The notes beneath the pieces are model-generated. The model saw only the letters and a list, made by a program, of their open reading frames with translations. It was not told where the DNA came from and did no database searches. Shown piece after piece: positions 17,514 through 26,230 of a stretch of 64,000 nucleotides of DNA (its first letter is position 1; every line of letters starts with the position of its first letter). The stretch lies in assembly GCA_016793325.1 (NCBI GenBank), contig JAEUKI010000077.1, positions 62,001 through 126,000 on the forward strand. The letters are read 5' to 3'. This DNA is from Myxococcales bacterium. GTDB taxonomy: Bacteria > Myxococcota_A > Polyangia > Polyangiales > Ga0077539. The translations under genes were made by a program, and so were the position numbers.

Positions 17514-19361
17514 ATGGCGAAGAGATGGCTTTCGGGTGTCTTGTTCGTGTGTTCTGCGCTCGCAGCGTGCTCCCCAGGGATGGAAGCCCCCGCTGACGCG
17601 CGCGCAGACCGCGGTGCGACCGGTGACGCAGACGCGTCGGCGCCCGAGGACGTCGTCGACGATCTCGGCGTGATCGAGGACGTCCCCCCGGCGGATACGG
17701 GCATCGCAGACAGCGGCGTCGAGACGGACTCGGGTGTGTTCGTGCCGGACGTGATGTTTCGCGACGGTGGACGATTGCTGCTCCCTCGCTGCGAAGACAC
17801 CGAGCCCGCAGGCCCGAACAACCTCGACCCCGTCGCGTCGACGCTGCTCGGAACAGTGATCCCCGTCGCGACGCGCGTGAGCGTCGCCAATCCGTTGGTC
17901 AACCCTTCGAGCGAGAGCGGCGAGCTCGACTACCGCATGCGCGGGCTCGATCGATTTCGTCGCGGGCCTGGCGAAAACCGCGTGGTTCGCAGGGACTTCG
18001 GCGGCTCGACCGCGACGCCTTCGGTCCGCGGATCGCTCTCGTACTTCGTTCAGATCTCGGACTTTCAGCTCACCGACGACGAGTCCCCGACGCGCCTCGC
18101 GGCGACGGACAACCCCCTCATCGGCGCGGGAAATCGCCCGCAAGAAGCGTACATCCCGCGCGTGATGTCCGCGGTCAACCGCACGCTCGCGTCCCTCGAG
18201 CGACGCAGCATGCGGACGTTCGACTTCGGCGTCTTCGCCGGTGATTGCGCGGACTCCGCACAGCTCAACGAGCTGCGTTGGTTCATCGAGGTGATGGACG
18301 GACACCGCGGCGTGCACTTCGACTCGGGCGCCGACGACGATCCGGTGCCCGGCCCCAACAACGATCCGAAGGACCCTTTCGACGCAGCGCCGTTTCCCGC
18401 GCCGTGGCTCTACGTGCCGGGAAATCACGACGTGATGATCACCGGCTTGAGCGTCCCCGACTCGAGCAACCGCGCGACGGCCGCGGGCGACAACTCCGTG
18501 GGCGGAACGCGCGACTACGCGCAGTACTACGCCCCCGTCGTGCGCGGCCGCGTCGTGCCCGACGCGAACCGTCGTCCCCTCGAGCGCGCAGAGATCGTGC
18601 GCGAGCTCTTCACGCACTCGACCTCGGGCGAAGGCCCGGTGGGGCACGGCTATCCCATGACGCCGGACCTTCGTTTTGGCGCTCATTACACACGCGACTT
18701 GATTCCTGGTGTCCTGCGCATGATCGCGTTCGACACGAGCGACCCCACCGGCGGCTCGAAGGGACTCATTCGTCGCTCGGTCGTCGACGGCTTCTTGCGC
18801 CCCGAGCTCGAGCGAGGGACGCGCGACGGCGTGCTGATGTTCATGGTCTCGCACCACCCGCTCGACTCGATCGACAGGCAGAACGGCGAGATCGGTCTGC
18901 CCGTGAGCGACGCGGTGTCCGAAGACGACCTGCGCAACCTCATCGTGGGCTTTCCCAACATGTTCATGTGGATGGTGGGCCACCAACACGTGGTGCGCAT
19001 CCGCGCGATCCGCGGGCCGGACGCCGCGCGCCCGGGCTTCTGGGAAGTGCAGTCGGGCTCGATCGCTGATTGGCCCTCGCAGGGTCGCATCGTCGAGCTC
19101 GTCGCCAACGACAACGGGACGCTCTCGATTTTCGGGACGATGATCGACTACGACACGATGGACTGCATGGAGCGTCGCTTCCGCCGCCTCACGCTCATGG
19201 ACTTCATGAGCGGGTGGGCCGGCGATCACCGAGGCGCCGCGCAGGACCGCAATGTCGAGCTCGTGATTCCGATCCCGCCCGCCGCGCGCACCGCCGTGAT
19301 GAACGCCATGATGCGCGCCCCGCGACGCATCGAGAGCGAGACCACGCTGCGCGGGATGTGA
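17514..19361 (+). CDS. calcineurin-like metallophosphoesterase lipoprotein
   Basis: A 615-residue exported protein. MAKRWLSGVLFVCSALAAC is a lipoprotein signal with lipobox LAAC. An Asp/Glu/Val/Thr-rich linker runs to about residue 85. The phosphoesterase motifs then appear in order: ISDFQLTDDES (D-x-Q form of the first motif), FAGDCADSAQ (GDxxD), YVPGNHDVM (GNHD), MVSHHP, and VGHQHVV (GHxH). The pattern resembles the TIGR03767/TIGR03768 subgroup, in which D-x-Q replaces D-x-H. The substrate is unknown. It ends exactly where the convergent Cys-rich lipoprotein gene ends (19361/19362), leaving no room for a terminator between them. Confidence 0.9.
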   Translation: MAKRWLSGVLFVCSALAACSPGMEAPADARADRGATGDADASAPEDVVDDLGVIEDVPPADTGIADSGVETDSGVFVPDVMFRDGGRLLLPRCEDTEPAGPNNLDPVASTLLGTVIPVATRVSVANPLVNPSSESGELDYRMRGLDRFRRGPGENRVVRRDFGGSTATPSVRGSLSYFVQISDFQLTDDESPTRLAATDNPLIGAGNRPQEAYIPRVMSAVNRTLASLERRSMRTFDFGVFAGDCADSAQLNELRWFIEVMDGHRGVHFDSGADDDPVPGPNNDPKDPFDAAPFPAPWLYVPGNHDVMITGLSVPDSSNRATAAGDNSVGGTRDYAQYYAPVVRGRVVPDANRRPLERAEIVRELFTHSTSGEGPVGHGYPMTPDLRFGAHYTRDLIPGVLRMIAFDTSDPTGGSKGLIRRSVVDGFLRPELERGTRDGVLMFMVSHHPLDSIDRQNGEIGLPVSDAVSEDDLRNLIVGFPNMFMWMVGHQHVVRIRAIRGPDAARPGFWEVQSGSIADWPSQGRIVELVANDNGTLSIFGTMIDYDTMDCMERRFRRLTLMDFMSGWAGDHRGAAQDRNVELVIPIPPAARTAVMNAMMRAPRRIESETTLRGM

Positions 19362-20120
19362 TCAGCGCGCGGTCAGGCGAAACGTCACGCCGCCGAGCAT
19401 GCAGCGAAACTCGAAGCGGCCCGCGGTCACCTGCGCCATCGTGACCATCGCCGGCGCGATCGCGCAGATCGTGTCGTCGAACGCCGTGTCGTCGTCCGCG
19501 AGGCGCACGCGGAGCATTCCGCCCGTGAGCTGCGCGGTGTCGACGCCCGAGGGGAAGCGGTAGTTCCACGAGGGGGCGATCGTGTTGTTGATGAAGCCCG
19601 AGCACTCTTCGCGGCCCGTGCCGACGGTGATGCAGACCTTGGGATCGGGCAGACGAAACGTCATGTTGATCCCGACGTCCCACTCGCCGCCCGTCCCGTT
19701 GCGCGCGCTCACGTCGCCTTCGACCGCGGTGATGGACCACTGGCCGCCGCCCATCATGCCCGCGAGCGTGCACGTGCCCATCGCTGTACAGGTCGCTCCT
19801 CCGCCGCACATTCCACAGACGCCGCCGCAGCCGTCGTCTCCGCACACGCGGCCTTCGCAGCGCGGCATACACGACGGGACGTCGCTCGGAACATCGGCCA
19901 CCACGCCCGAGTCCGCCGTCGGAACATCAGCCGGAGCTCCTGTGTCTTCGAGCACGCCCGTGTCCTCGACGACGCCCGAGTCCGTGACCGAGCCCGTGTC
20001 GCGACGCGCGTCCGTCCCTGCGTCGGCGCCGGGATCGACGGGCATTCCGCAGCGGGCCAGCGAAAACAGCGCGAGCGCGCAGAGCGTGCGTCGGGCAACA
20101 GAGGGTCCGAGGTCCTTCAT
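19362..20120 (-). CDS. Cys-rich lipoprotein with CGDDGCGG motif
   Basis: About 252 residues from the ATG at 20120 (MKDLGPSVARRTL). The signal ALALFSLARC is a lipobox. A long Asp/Thr/Gly/Val linker of DTG and DSGV repeats runs to about residue 75. A compact cysteine block follows (CMPRCEGRVCGDDGCGGVCG and two further cysteines), a module frequent in myxobacterial surface proteins. The C-terminal domain of about 130 residues is beta-rich with three more cysteines (KVCITVG, EECSGF, DTICAIAP). Function unknown; a binding or adhesive surface role is plausible. The open frame upstream to 20279 lacks coding character. Confidence 0.8.
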   Translation of the reverse strand: MKDLGPSVARRTLCALALFSLARCGMPVDPGADAGTDARRDTGSVTDSGVVEDTGVLEDTGAPADVPTADSGVVADVPSDVPSCMPRCEGRVCGDDGCGGVCGMCGGGATCTAMGTCTLAGMMGGGQWSITAVEGDVSARNGTGGEWDVGINMTFRLPDPKVCITVGTGREECSGFINNTIAPSWNYRFPSGVDTAQLTGGMLRVRLADDDTAFDDTICAIAPAMVTMAQVTAGRFEFRCMLGGVTFRLTAR

Positions 20121-20187
20121 GCAGAACATTGTCACCCGAGCGGGCGGACGTTGACCACTGCGGGCGCGCACAGGTATCGAAGAACGC

Positions 20188-21153
20188 ATGCGTCTCGCGT
20201 GCATTCGTATCTCGCAGACTCGTCGGCTCGCGATCGAGCGCGACGGGGAGGTCTTTCTTGCTAGCGAACTGGCGACCACCCTCGGAGCGCCGCAAGCGCC
20301 CAGGGATTTCGACGCCCTCTTCGCGGGAGACGCCTTCGGGACCGTCGAGCAGCTCTCGCAGCTCGACCGCTCGCTCTCCTCGGGAAACCGCCCCGCGACC
20401 GCGAAGCTCCAGCCCGGCTCGTTTCAGTGGGACGCCCCGGTGCCCCGGAGCTGCCAGATCCTCGACGGCTACGCCTTCGAGACCCACGTGAAAAACGCGC
20501 GGTCCAAGCGCGGTCTCGGCGTTCCGCCCGAGTGGTACGAGGTCCCGACGTACTACCGAAGCAACCCGCGGGCGCTCTTCGGGCACGAGGCGACGATCCC
20601 GTTTCCGCCTGATGAAAACATGTGCGACTACGAGCTCGAGTTCGCCGCGGTGCTCGGTCGCAACGTGAAGGACGCCACGGTCGAGCAGGCTGCGAGCGCC
20701 GTCATCGGCTACACGATTTTCAACGACTGCACCGCGCGCGCGGCGCAGCGCAAGGTGATGGCGATGGGCCTCGGGCCCGCGAAGGGCAAGGACTTCGCCA
20801 ATCAGCTCGGCCCCGTGCTCGTCACGCCCGACGAGATCGGCGACATCGACGCGGTCGAGCTCGTCGCGCGCGTCAACGGCGCCGAGTGGTCTCGCGCGCT
20901 CTTCGGCAGCGCAGAGTTCTCGTTCGGCGAGATCATCGCGTTCGCGTGTCAGGGCATCGAGCTGTGGGCCGGCGACGTGATCGGCTCGGGCACCGTGGGC
21001 TTCGGCTGCGGTCTCGAGCTCGACAAGTTCTTGAACGACGGCGACGTCGTCGAGCTCGAGGCGAGCCGCGTCGGAGTGCTCCGAAGCAAGGTGGGACGCG
21101 CGCCCGCGCCGCCGAAGTTCGAACACAAGCGCAAGCGCCCCGACGCCGTGTAG
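20188..21153 (+). CDS. fumarylacetoacetate hydrolase (FAH) family protein
   Basis: A 321-residue member of the FAH superfamily, which hydrolyses or isomerises C-C bonds of fumarylpyruvate/fumarylacetoacetate-like compounds using a divalent metal. The core (about 95-290) shows NMCDYELEFAAVLGRNVKD with acidic metal ligands, IGYTIFNDCTARAAQ, and a final strand pattern WAGDVIGSGTVGFGCG. A homogentisate 1,2-dioxygenase gene lies about 2 kb downstream on the same strand, so a role in tyrosine/homogentisate breakdown is attractive. However, this is the short FAH-family form rather than canonical fumarylacetoacetase, and two unrelated genes intervene. The specific substrate is therefore unproven. Confidence 0.88.
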   Translation: MRLACIRISQTRRLAIERDGEVFLASELATTLGAPQAPRDFDALFAGDAFGTVEQLSQLDRSLSSGNRPATAKLQPGSFQWDAPVPRSCQILDGYAFETHVKNARSKRGLGVPPEWYEVPTYYRSNPRALFGHEATIPFPPDENMCDYELEFAAVLGRNVKDATVEQAASAVIGYTIFNDCTARAAQRKVMAMGLGPAKGKDFANQLGPVLVTPDEIGDIDAVELVARVNGAEWSRALFGSAEFSFGEIIAFACQGIELWAGDVIGSGTVGFGCGLELDKFLNDGDVVELEASRVGVLRSKVGRAPAPPKFEHKRKRPDAV

Positions 21154-21157
21154 CGAG

Positions 21158-22102
21158 TCACTCCGCGCGCCGCGGTCGAGCGCGCGCGGGGGCCGGCTCG
21201 AGCTCGACCTTCGGCAGCGCAGCGCCGAGCGTCTCGACCACCCACCGCGCCGCGGGGCCGAGCGCGCGCGGGGCCTTGTGGCTGGCCACGATTTCAAGTG
21301 GCGGGGGAAGCGCCAGCTCGAGCGAGATCCTGACGAGCCTCCGCGCGCGCAGCTCGGGCCCCGCGAGCCAGCACGGAAGCGAGCCGTAGCCCACGCCCGC
21401 CCGCAGCGCCGAGAGCCGCACGGACATGTCCATGAATCGCCACGTGGGGCCGCCCGAGACGCCGAGGTCCTTGCTCTTGAACGCGTCCGGGTTTCGATCG
21501 CTCATCACGAGCTGGACGTAGTTGCGCGAGACCGCGAGCGGGACCACGCCCTCGTGCGACGCGAGCGGATGCGACGGCGCGACGACGTGCACGAGCGTCA
21601 TGCTCCCGATTCGCTCGTGAACGACCCCCGTCCCGGGCTCGTCGATCGCGACGTGCAGCGCGATGTCGCAGTCGCCGTCGCGCACGAGGGACATGGCGCT
21701 CCGCGCGGACTCGGCGCGAATCACGAGCTGCGTCGGCGGAAACCGCTGCGCAAACGGCGCCAAGAGCGCCCCGAGCTCGTCGGACAAAAGGAGGTTGTCG
21801 ACCGCGACGCGGAGCCGCCCTTCGACCCTTCGTGTGTCCATCGTGCTCGCGACCGCCGCGAGTCGATCGACGTCCGCGAGCACCGCCCTCGCCTCGGCCA
21901 GCACCACGACGCCCTGCGGCGTGAGCATCGGCCTGTAGCCCGAGCGATCGAACAACAACACGCCGAGCCGCTCTTCGAGCGCGCCGATCGAGTAGCTGAT
22001 CGAGCTCTGCGCTCGACGGAGCTTTCGCGCGGCCGCAGAGAGCGAGCCAGCGTCGGCGACGGTGACGAGAACGCGGAGCTGTTCGAGCGAGAGGTCCTGC
22101 AT
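21158..22102 (-). CDS. LysR-type transcriptional regulator
   Basis: A 314-residue LysR regulator of standard length. The N-terminal winged helix (about 1-62) begins MQDLSLEQLRVLVTVADAGS and contains AAARKLRRAQSSISYSIGAL and LEERLGVLLFDR, the typical recognition and wing elements. The effector domain (about 90-300) includes LRVAVDNLLLSDELGALLAP. The ATG at 22102 is set by the family start. It is divergent from the YceI gene with 111 bp between, and a perfect dyad with a T-N11-A LysR core lies there, so autoregulation and control of the YceI gene are likely. The effector is not deducible. The longer frame to 23020 is antisense to the YceI gene. Confidence 0.93.
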   Translation of the reverse strand: MQDLSLEQLRVLVTVADAGSLSAAARKLRRAQSSISYSIGALEERLGVLLFDRSGYRPMLTPQGVVVLAEARAVLADVDRLAAVASTMDTRRVEGRLRVAVDNLLLSDELGALLAPFAQRFPPTQLVIRAESARSAMSLVRDGDCDIALHVAIDEPGTGVVHERIGSMTLVHVVAPSHPLASHEGVVPLAVSRNYVQLVMSDRNPDAFKSKDLGVSGGPTWRFMDMSVRLSALRAGVGYGSLPCWLAGPELRARRLVRISLELALPPPLEIVASHKAPRALGPAARWVVETLGAALPKVELEPAPARARPRRAE

Positions 22103-22129
22103 GGGGATCGCGGCGTCGAAAGGTATTCT

Positions 22130-22144
22130 ATCGAATGATTCGAT
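22130..22144. promoter_or_regulatory. LysR-type operator dyad (T-N11-A)
   Basis: ATCGAATGATTCGAT is a perfect 6-bp inverted repeat with a 3-nt spacer. Its inner part TCGAATGATTCGA fits the T-N11-A core of LysR sites. It lies 28 bp upstream of the lysR-type ATG and about 70 bp upstream of the YceI ATG, in the A/T-richer part of the intergenic region. Confidence 0.65.
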
Positions 22145-22213
22145 GGAGTTGTTCGACGGGGCAGCACTTCTGCTCTCGTTTCGCTCCCCTATGCTCGCGC
22201 GCAACCAACGAAC

Positions 22214-22984
22214 ATGAGCAAGCACAAGCACCTCTGGACGATCACTGGACTCACCCTCGCCCTCGCCGCCGCGGGCTCGGCCTTCGCGCAGTCGCGCGGA
22301 CAAGGCCGCCCCGCCGCGCCGGGACAGCAGCGTCGTGACGCGGGCGCGCCTGCGGCGGACGCAGCGGCCGCTCCTCAGCCGGCGCAAGCCGCGGTCACCC
22401 CGCAGCCGCGCCCCACGGGACCGACGCAGTTCGAGATCCGCCCCGGCGGAATGTCTCGCGTCGCGTTTCAGTCCGACGCGCCCCTCGAGACGATCGACGG
22501 CGTGAGCACCGACACGCAGGGCAGCTTCACGGTCAACCCGAACAGCCCCGCGCAGGGCTTCACGGGCCGCGTTCAGGTCAGCGTCAACTCGCTCCGCACG
22601 GGCGCGGACATGCGCGACGAGCACCTCCGCGGCGGGATGTGGCTCGACGGCGCGCGCTTCGCGAACATCACGTTCGAGATGGTCCGCACCAACCTCGCGC
22701 AGCCGCTCCAGCCGGGCGCCGAGGCGAGCGGAACGGTGACGGGTCGCTTCACGATGCACGGCGTCACGCGCGAGATCACCGCGCCGGTGCGCGTTCGATA
22801 CGTCCCGCTCTCGAGCGACCACGCGGGGATGCAGCAGTTCGGCGTCAACGCCGACATGATCCGCGTCCGCAGCGATTTCGCGCTCAACCTCTCGGACTAC
22901 GGCATCAGCGTGATCGCCCCGCTGCGCCTCAAGGTCTCCAACACCATCACGATCCGCGTCGACCTCACGGCCTTCCGCCGCTGA
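22214..22984 (+). CDS. YceI family periplasmic protein
   Basis: A 256-residue exported protein. The signal peptide is HLWTITGLTLALAAAGSAFA-Q, cleaved near residue 26. A Pro/Ala/Gln/Arg-rich spacer to about 75 leads into a YceI lipocalin-like beta-barrel, with the internal pattern SVNSLRTGADMRDEHLRGG, then MWLDGARFANITFEM, then GRFTMHGVTREITAPVRVRY. YceI proteins bind isoprenoid or amphiphilic ligands and are often induced by base or stress. The spacer is longer than in typical members. The divergent LysR gene and operator dyad suggest specific regulation. Confidence 0.92.
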   Translation: MSKHKHLWTITGLTLALAAAGSAFAQSRGQGRPAAPGQQRRDAGAPAADAAAAPQPAQAAVTPQPRPTGPTQFEIRPGGMSRVAFQSDAPLETIDGVSTDTQGSFTVNPNSPAQGFTGRVQVSVNSLRTGADMRDEHLRGGMWLDGARFANITFEMVRTNLAQPLQPGAEASGTVTGRFTMHGVTREITAPVRVRYVPLSSDHAGMQQFGVNADMIRVRSDFALNLSDYGISVIAPLRLKVSNTITIRVDLTAFRR

Positions 22985-23112
22985 CACGCGCCGTTCGTAC
23001 CGGAGGGGCTCGTGACGCACAGCGTGCGTGACGCACGCGCGTTCTGCGCGTTGATTTCCTGATCGTTCGCAGAGGACAGCGCGGCCCCGAGGCGCGCTAT
23101 CCTCCGCGCGCC

Positions 23113-24303
23113 ATGCTCGACTATCAGCGCAGGGGCCACGTGCCCGACAAGCACCACATCGTCTTCGATCGCCCCGACGGGCGCGGTGTGTTCTACGAAG
23201 AGTGCATCACGCGCCGCGGGTTCGACGGCGCGTACGCGATCCTCTACCACGCGTTTCCGACGACGGACGACGGCGCGGTGCGCAAGAGCACGCGCGGTTG
23301 GGCGGCGCCCGTCGCCGCCGTCGCCGAAGACGGAACGCTGCGCCGGAGGCTCTTCGACTCGAACAAGATCCCGACCGGCGGGCAGCTCGTCGACTGCCGT
23401 GTCCCCGTGCTCTTCAACGCGGACCTCGTGCTGTTGTTGGCCAAGCCCACCGCGTCGGACGACGTGTACTTCTCCAACGGCGACGGCGACGAGCTCGTGT
23501 ACGTCTACTCGGGCAAGGGCAAGCTCGAGACGTCCTTCGGGTGGCTCCCGTTCAGCGACGGCGACTACGTGTGGATCCCCAAGGGCGTGATCCATCGCTG
23601 GCACCTCGAGGGCAGCGGCCATCAATTCATGGTGATGGAGGCGCGAAAGGAGCTGCGAATTCCCACGCAGTTTCGCAACGCGACCGGGCAGCTCAAGATG
23701 GACGCGCCCTACTGCCACCGAGACTTCATCCGCCCCGAAGGCGCCGCGTGGGAGCCCTCGATGGGACCGTCGGGGCCACAGACCGTCGTCTACAAAGTTC
23801 GCGATCGATTCAGCGAACGCACCATGCCGCACCACCCGCTCGACATCGTCGGCTGGGACGGAACGATGTACCCCATCGTGTTTCCCATCCTGCGATTTCA
23901 GCCGCGGATCGGACAGGTTCACCTCCCGCCCACCGCGCACATGACCTTCGCGGGCGAGGGCTTCATCGTGTGCAGCTTCGTCCCGCGCGTGACCGACTTT
24001 CACGAGAAGGCCGTGCCCTGCCCGTACCCGCACACCTCGGTCGACTGCGACGAAGTGATCTTGTACGTGCGCGGCAATTTCACGAGCCGCAAGGGCGTCG
24101 GGCCGGGCTGCATGTCGCTCCACCCGATGGGCGTTCCGCACGGGCCGCACCCCGGCGCGTACGAGCGATCGATCGGGACCAACCGCACCGACGAGCTCGC
24201 GGTGATGCTCGACACGTTCTTGCCCCTCGACCTGACGGCCAACGCCCTCGCGCTCGAGACGCCCGAGTACCACGACACGTGGAAGGTCCCCACCGCGCGC
24301 TGA
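23113..24303 (+). CDS. hmgA: homogentisate 1,2-dioxygenase
   Basis: A 396-residue cupin-fold Fe(II) dioxygenase that opens homogentisate to maleylacetoacetate in tyrosine/phenylalanine catabolism. Recognisable parts are the N-terminal YQRRGHVPDKHHIVF, the cupin segments DELVYVYSGKGKLETSFG and YVWIPKGVIHRWHLEG, and the catalytic C-terminal region with MPHHPLDIVGWDGTMYPIVF and MGVPHGPHPGAYE, which carry iron-binding His/Glu. It is slightly shorter than the roughly 430-residue proteobacterial/eukaryotic form and resembles the shorter bacterial clade. It is 129 bp after the YceI gene and 38 bp before kdpD. The FAH-family gene nearby could act two steps later. Confidence 0.92.
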   Translation: MLDYQRRGHVPDKHHIVFDRPDGRGVFYEECITRRGFDGAYAILYHAFPTTDDGAVRKSTRGWAAPVAAVAEDGTLRRRLFDSNKIPTGGQLVDCRVPVLFNADLVLLLAKPTASDDVYFSNGDGDELVYVYSGKGKLETSFGWLPFSDGDYVWIPKGVIHRWHLEGSGHQFMVMEARKELRIPTQFRNATGQLKMDAPYCHRDFIRPEGAAWEPSMGPSGPQTVVYKVRDRFSERTMPHHPLDIVGWDGTMYPIVFPILRFQPRIGQVHLPPTAHMTFAGEGFIVCSFVPRVTDFHEKAVPCPYPHTSVDCDEVILYVRGNFTSRKGVGPGCMSLHPMGVPHGPHPGAYERSIGTNRTDELAVMLDTFLPLDLTANALALETPEYHDTWKVPTAR

Positions 24304-24340
24304 GCGCCGCTGTAGGCCAACTCGTCTATCATCGCGGTCG

Positions 24341-25453
24341 ATGGTTGAAGGACCGACGAGCACGCCTCGCGCTCGCGCGATGCTCGGCGCGCTCGAAGCG
24401 TGCGCGCTCGTGAGCGCCTCGATCGCGATCGGGATCCTCGGTCGCCCCAAGCTCGCGCAGCCCGACGTCGTGATGCTCTTCGTCCTCGCGATCATGGTGG
24501 TCGCGGTGCGACACAGCCGCGCGCTCGCGCTCTTCGCCGCGGCGCTCTCGGTGGCCGCGTACGACTTCTTCTTCGTCCCGCCGTTTCACACGTTCGCCGT
24601 CGATGAGCTGCGAAATCTCCTGACGTTCGCGATGCTCTTCGCGCTCGCCGTCGTGCTGAGCACGCTCAACGAACGCGCGCGAAAGAGCGAGCGCGCCGCG
24701 GCCGACGCGCGGCTGAAGGCCAGCACCGAAGAGATGAAGAGCACCCTGCTCAGCGCCGTGTCGCACGACATGCGGACGCCGCTCGCCGCGATCACCGGCG
24801 CCGCGACGACGCTTCGCGACAACGAGTCGCTCTCGACCGCGCAGCGACGCGAGCTCGTCGAGACCGTCTGCGAAGAGGCCGAACGCATGGAGCGCGTCGT
24901 TCGAAACCTGCTCGACATGACGCGGCTGCAGTCTGGGGCGCTCGCGGTCGCGCGCGAGTGGATCCCCGTCGAAGAGATGATCGGCTCGGCGCTCGTGCGG
25001 CTCGATCGCGCGCTCGCGGGTCGCGCCATCACGACCCACATCCCCGAAGACCTGCCCATGGTCGAGGTCGACCCCGTGCTCGTCGAGCAAGTGCTCATCA
25101 ATTTGCTCGAAAACGCCGCGAAATACACGCCCGCGCAGAGCCCCATCGACCTGTCCGCGCGCCGCACGGACACGGGCGTCGAGCTCGTCGTCGCCGACCG
25201 CGGACCGGGCATCGCACCGGAAGAGCTCTCGCTCGTGTTCGAGAAGTTCTACCGCGGCGCCTCTGCGCGACCGGGCGGCGTCGGCCTCGGGCTCGCGATC
25301 AGCCGCGGAATCATCGAGGCCCACGGCGGATCGCTCTTCGCGCGCGCGCGCCCCCACGGCGGCGCAGAGTTCGTCGTCGAGCTCCCCGTGTCCGACAAGC
25401 GCCCGTCGCTTCCCCCCGAGCTCTCGACCCTCAGCGAGCGTCGCGCGCCATGA
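24341..25453 (+). CDS. kdpD: short KdpD-type sensor histidine kinase (DUF4118-HisKA-HATPase)
   Basis: 370 residues. The N-terminal cytoplasmic KdpD and USP domains of classical KdpD (about 400 residues) are missing. The protein starts at the four-helix DUF4118 membrane domain, with the KdpD hallmark AYDFFFVPPFHTFAVDE at about 72-88. HisKA follows with His in LLSAVSHDMRTPLAAITG near 143, then HATPase boxes LLENAAKYTP, DRGPGIAPEE and GLGLAISRGI. The natural N-terminus sits in the first helix, so this is a family variant rather than a broken gene. Its TGA overlaps the kdpE ATG (ATGA). The kup gene is next, so it probably senses potassium or turgor to control Kup. Confidence 0.9.
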   Translation: MVEGPTSTPRARAMLGALEACALVSASIAIGILGRPKLAQPDVVMLFVLAIMVVAVRHSRALALFAAALSVAAYDFFFVPPFHTFAVDELRNLLTFAMLFALAVVLSTLNERARKSERAAADARLKASTEEMKSTLLSAVSHDMRTPLAAITGAATTLRDNESLSTAQRRELVETVCEEAERMERVVRNLLDMTRLQSGALAVAREWIPVEEMIGSALVRLDRALAGRAITTHIPEDLPMVEVDPVLVEQVLINLLENAAKYTPAQSPIDLSARRTDTGVELVVADRGPGIAPEELSLVFEKFYRGASARPGGVGLGLAISRGIIEAHGGSLFARARPHGGAEFVVELPVSDKRPSLPPELSTLSERRAP

Positions 25454-26169
25454 CCGCCACCGCGCCGCTCGTGCTCGTCGTCGAAGACGAAGCGCAGATG
25501 ACCCGGTTCTTGCGGGCCGCGCTCGAGTCGCACGGCTACCGCTTCGTCGAGGCGCGCACCGCCAAAGAAGCACTCGCGATCTGCACCGCCCAAGCGCCAG
25601 AGCTCATCCTGATGGACCTCGGCCTGCCCGACGGCGACGGAATCGAGCTCACGCGACGCATCCGCGAGTGGAGCCAGACGCCCATCATCGTGCTCTCGGC
25701 GCGCGGTCGCGAGTCGGACAAAGTCGACGCCCTCGACGCCGGCGCGGACGACTACGTGACCAAGCCCTTCGGCGTGAGCGAGCTGCTCGCGCGGATGCGC
25801 GTCGCCCTCCGCCACGCGCGCCGCGGCGCCGCGACAGAGAGCCCCGTGCTCGACGCAGGACCGCTGCGGATCGACCTCGCGCGAAGGGTCGTCACGCTCG
25901 ACGGCGCCGAGGTGCACCTCACGCCGATCGAGTACCGCCTCCTCGCGTTGCTCGCGCAAAACGCAGACCGGGTGCTGACCCATCAATTCATGTTGCGCGA
26001 GGTGTGGGGCGCCGGACACAGCCACCAGCCCCACTACCTGCGCGTGTACATGGCGACCCTGCGGCGCAAGATCGAGCGCGACCCGTCGCACCCCAAGCTC
26101 TTGCACACGGAGCAAGGCGTCGGATACCGCCTGAAAATCGAGCCCGAATCGCCTTTGATAAAATCTTGA
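25450..26169 (+). CDS. kdpE: KdpE-type OmpR-family response regulator
   Basis: A 239-residue two-domain regulator. The receiver (about 8-120) has acidic pocket VVEDE, phospho-acceptor Asp in LILMDLGLPDGDG near 57, the Thr/Ser of VLSARG, and Lys in YVTKPFGVSE. The OmpR-type winged helix (about 140-235) includes LTPIEYRLLALLAQNADRV and RVYMATLRRKIE and ends in the usual GVGYRL. The close match to KdpE and coupling to the KdpD-like kinase support the name. No kdpFABC is present in the window; the next gene, 61 bp downstream, is kup and is the best candidate target. Confidence 0.93.
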   Translation: MTATAPLVLVVEDEAQMTRFLRAALESHGYRFVEARTAKEALAICTAQAPELILMDLGLPDGDGIELTRRIREWSQTPIIVLSARGRESDKVDALDAGADDYVTKPFGVSELLARMRVALRHARRGAATESPVLDAGPLRIDLARRVVTLDGAEVHLTPIEYRLLALLAQNADRVLTHQFMLREVWGAGHSHQPHYLRVYMATLRRKIERDPSHPKLLHTEQGVGYRLKIEPESPLIKS

Positions 26170-26230
26170 TGCGCGGGCCGCACGCTTTGAGCGCGCGTTG
26201 ATACGCCGCTCGCTACAACGCCGCTGGCCT

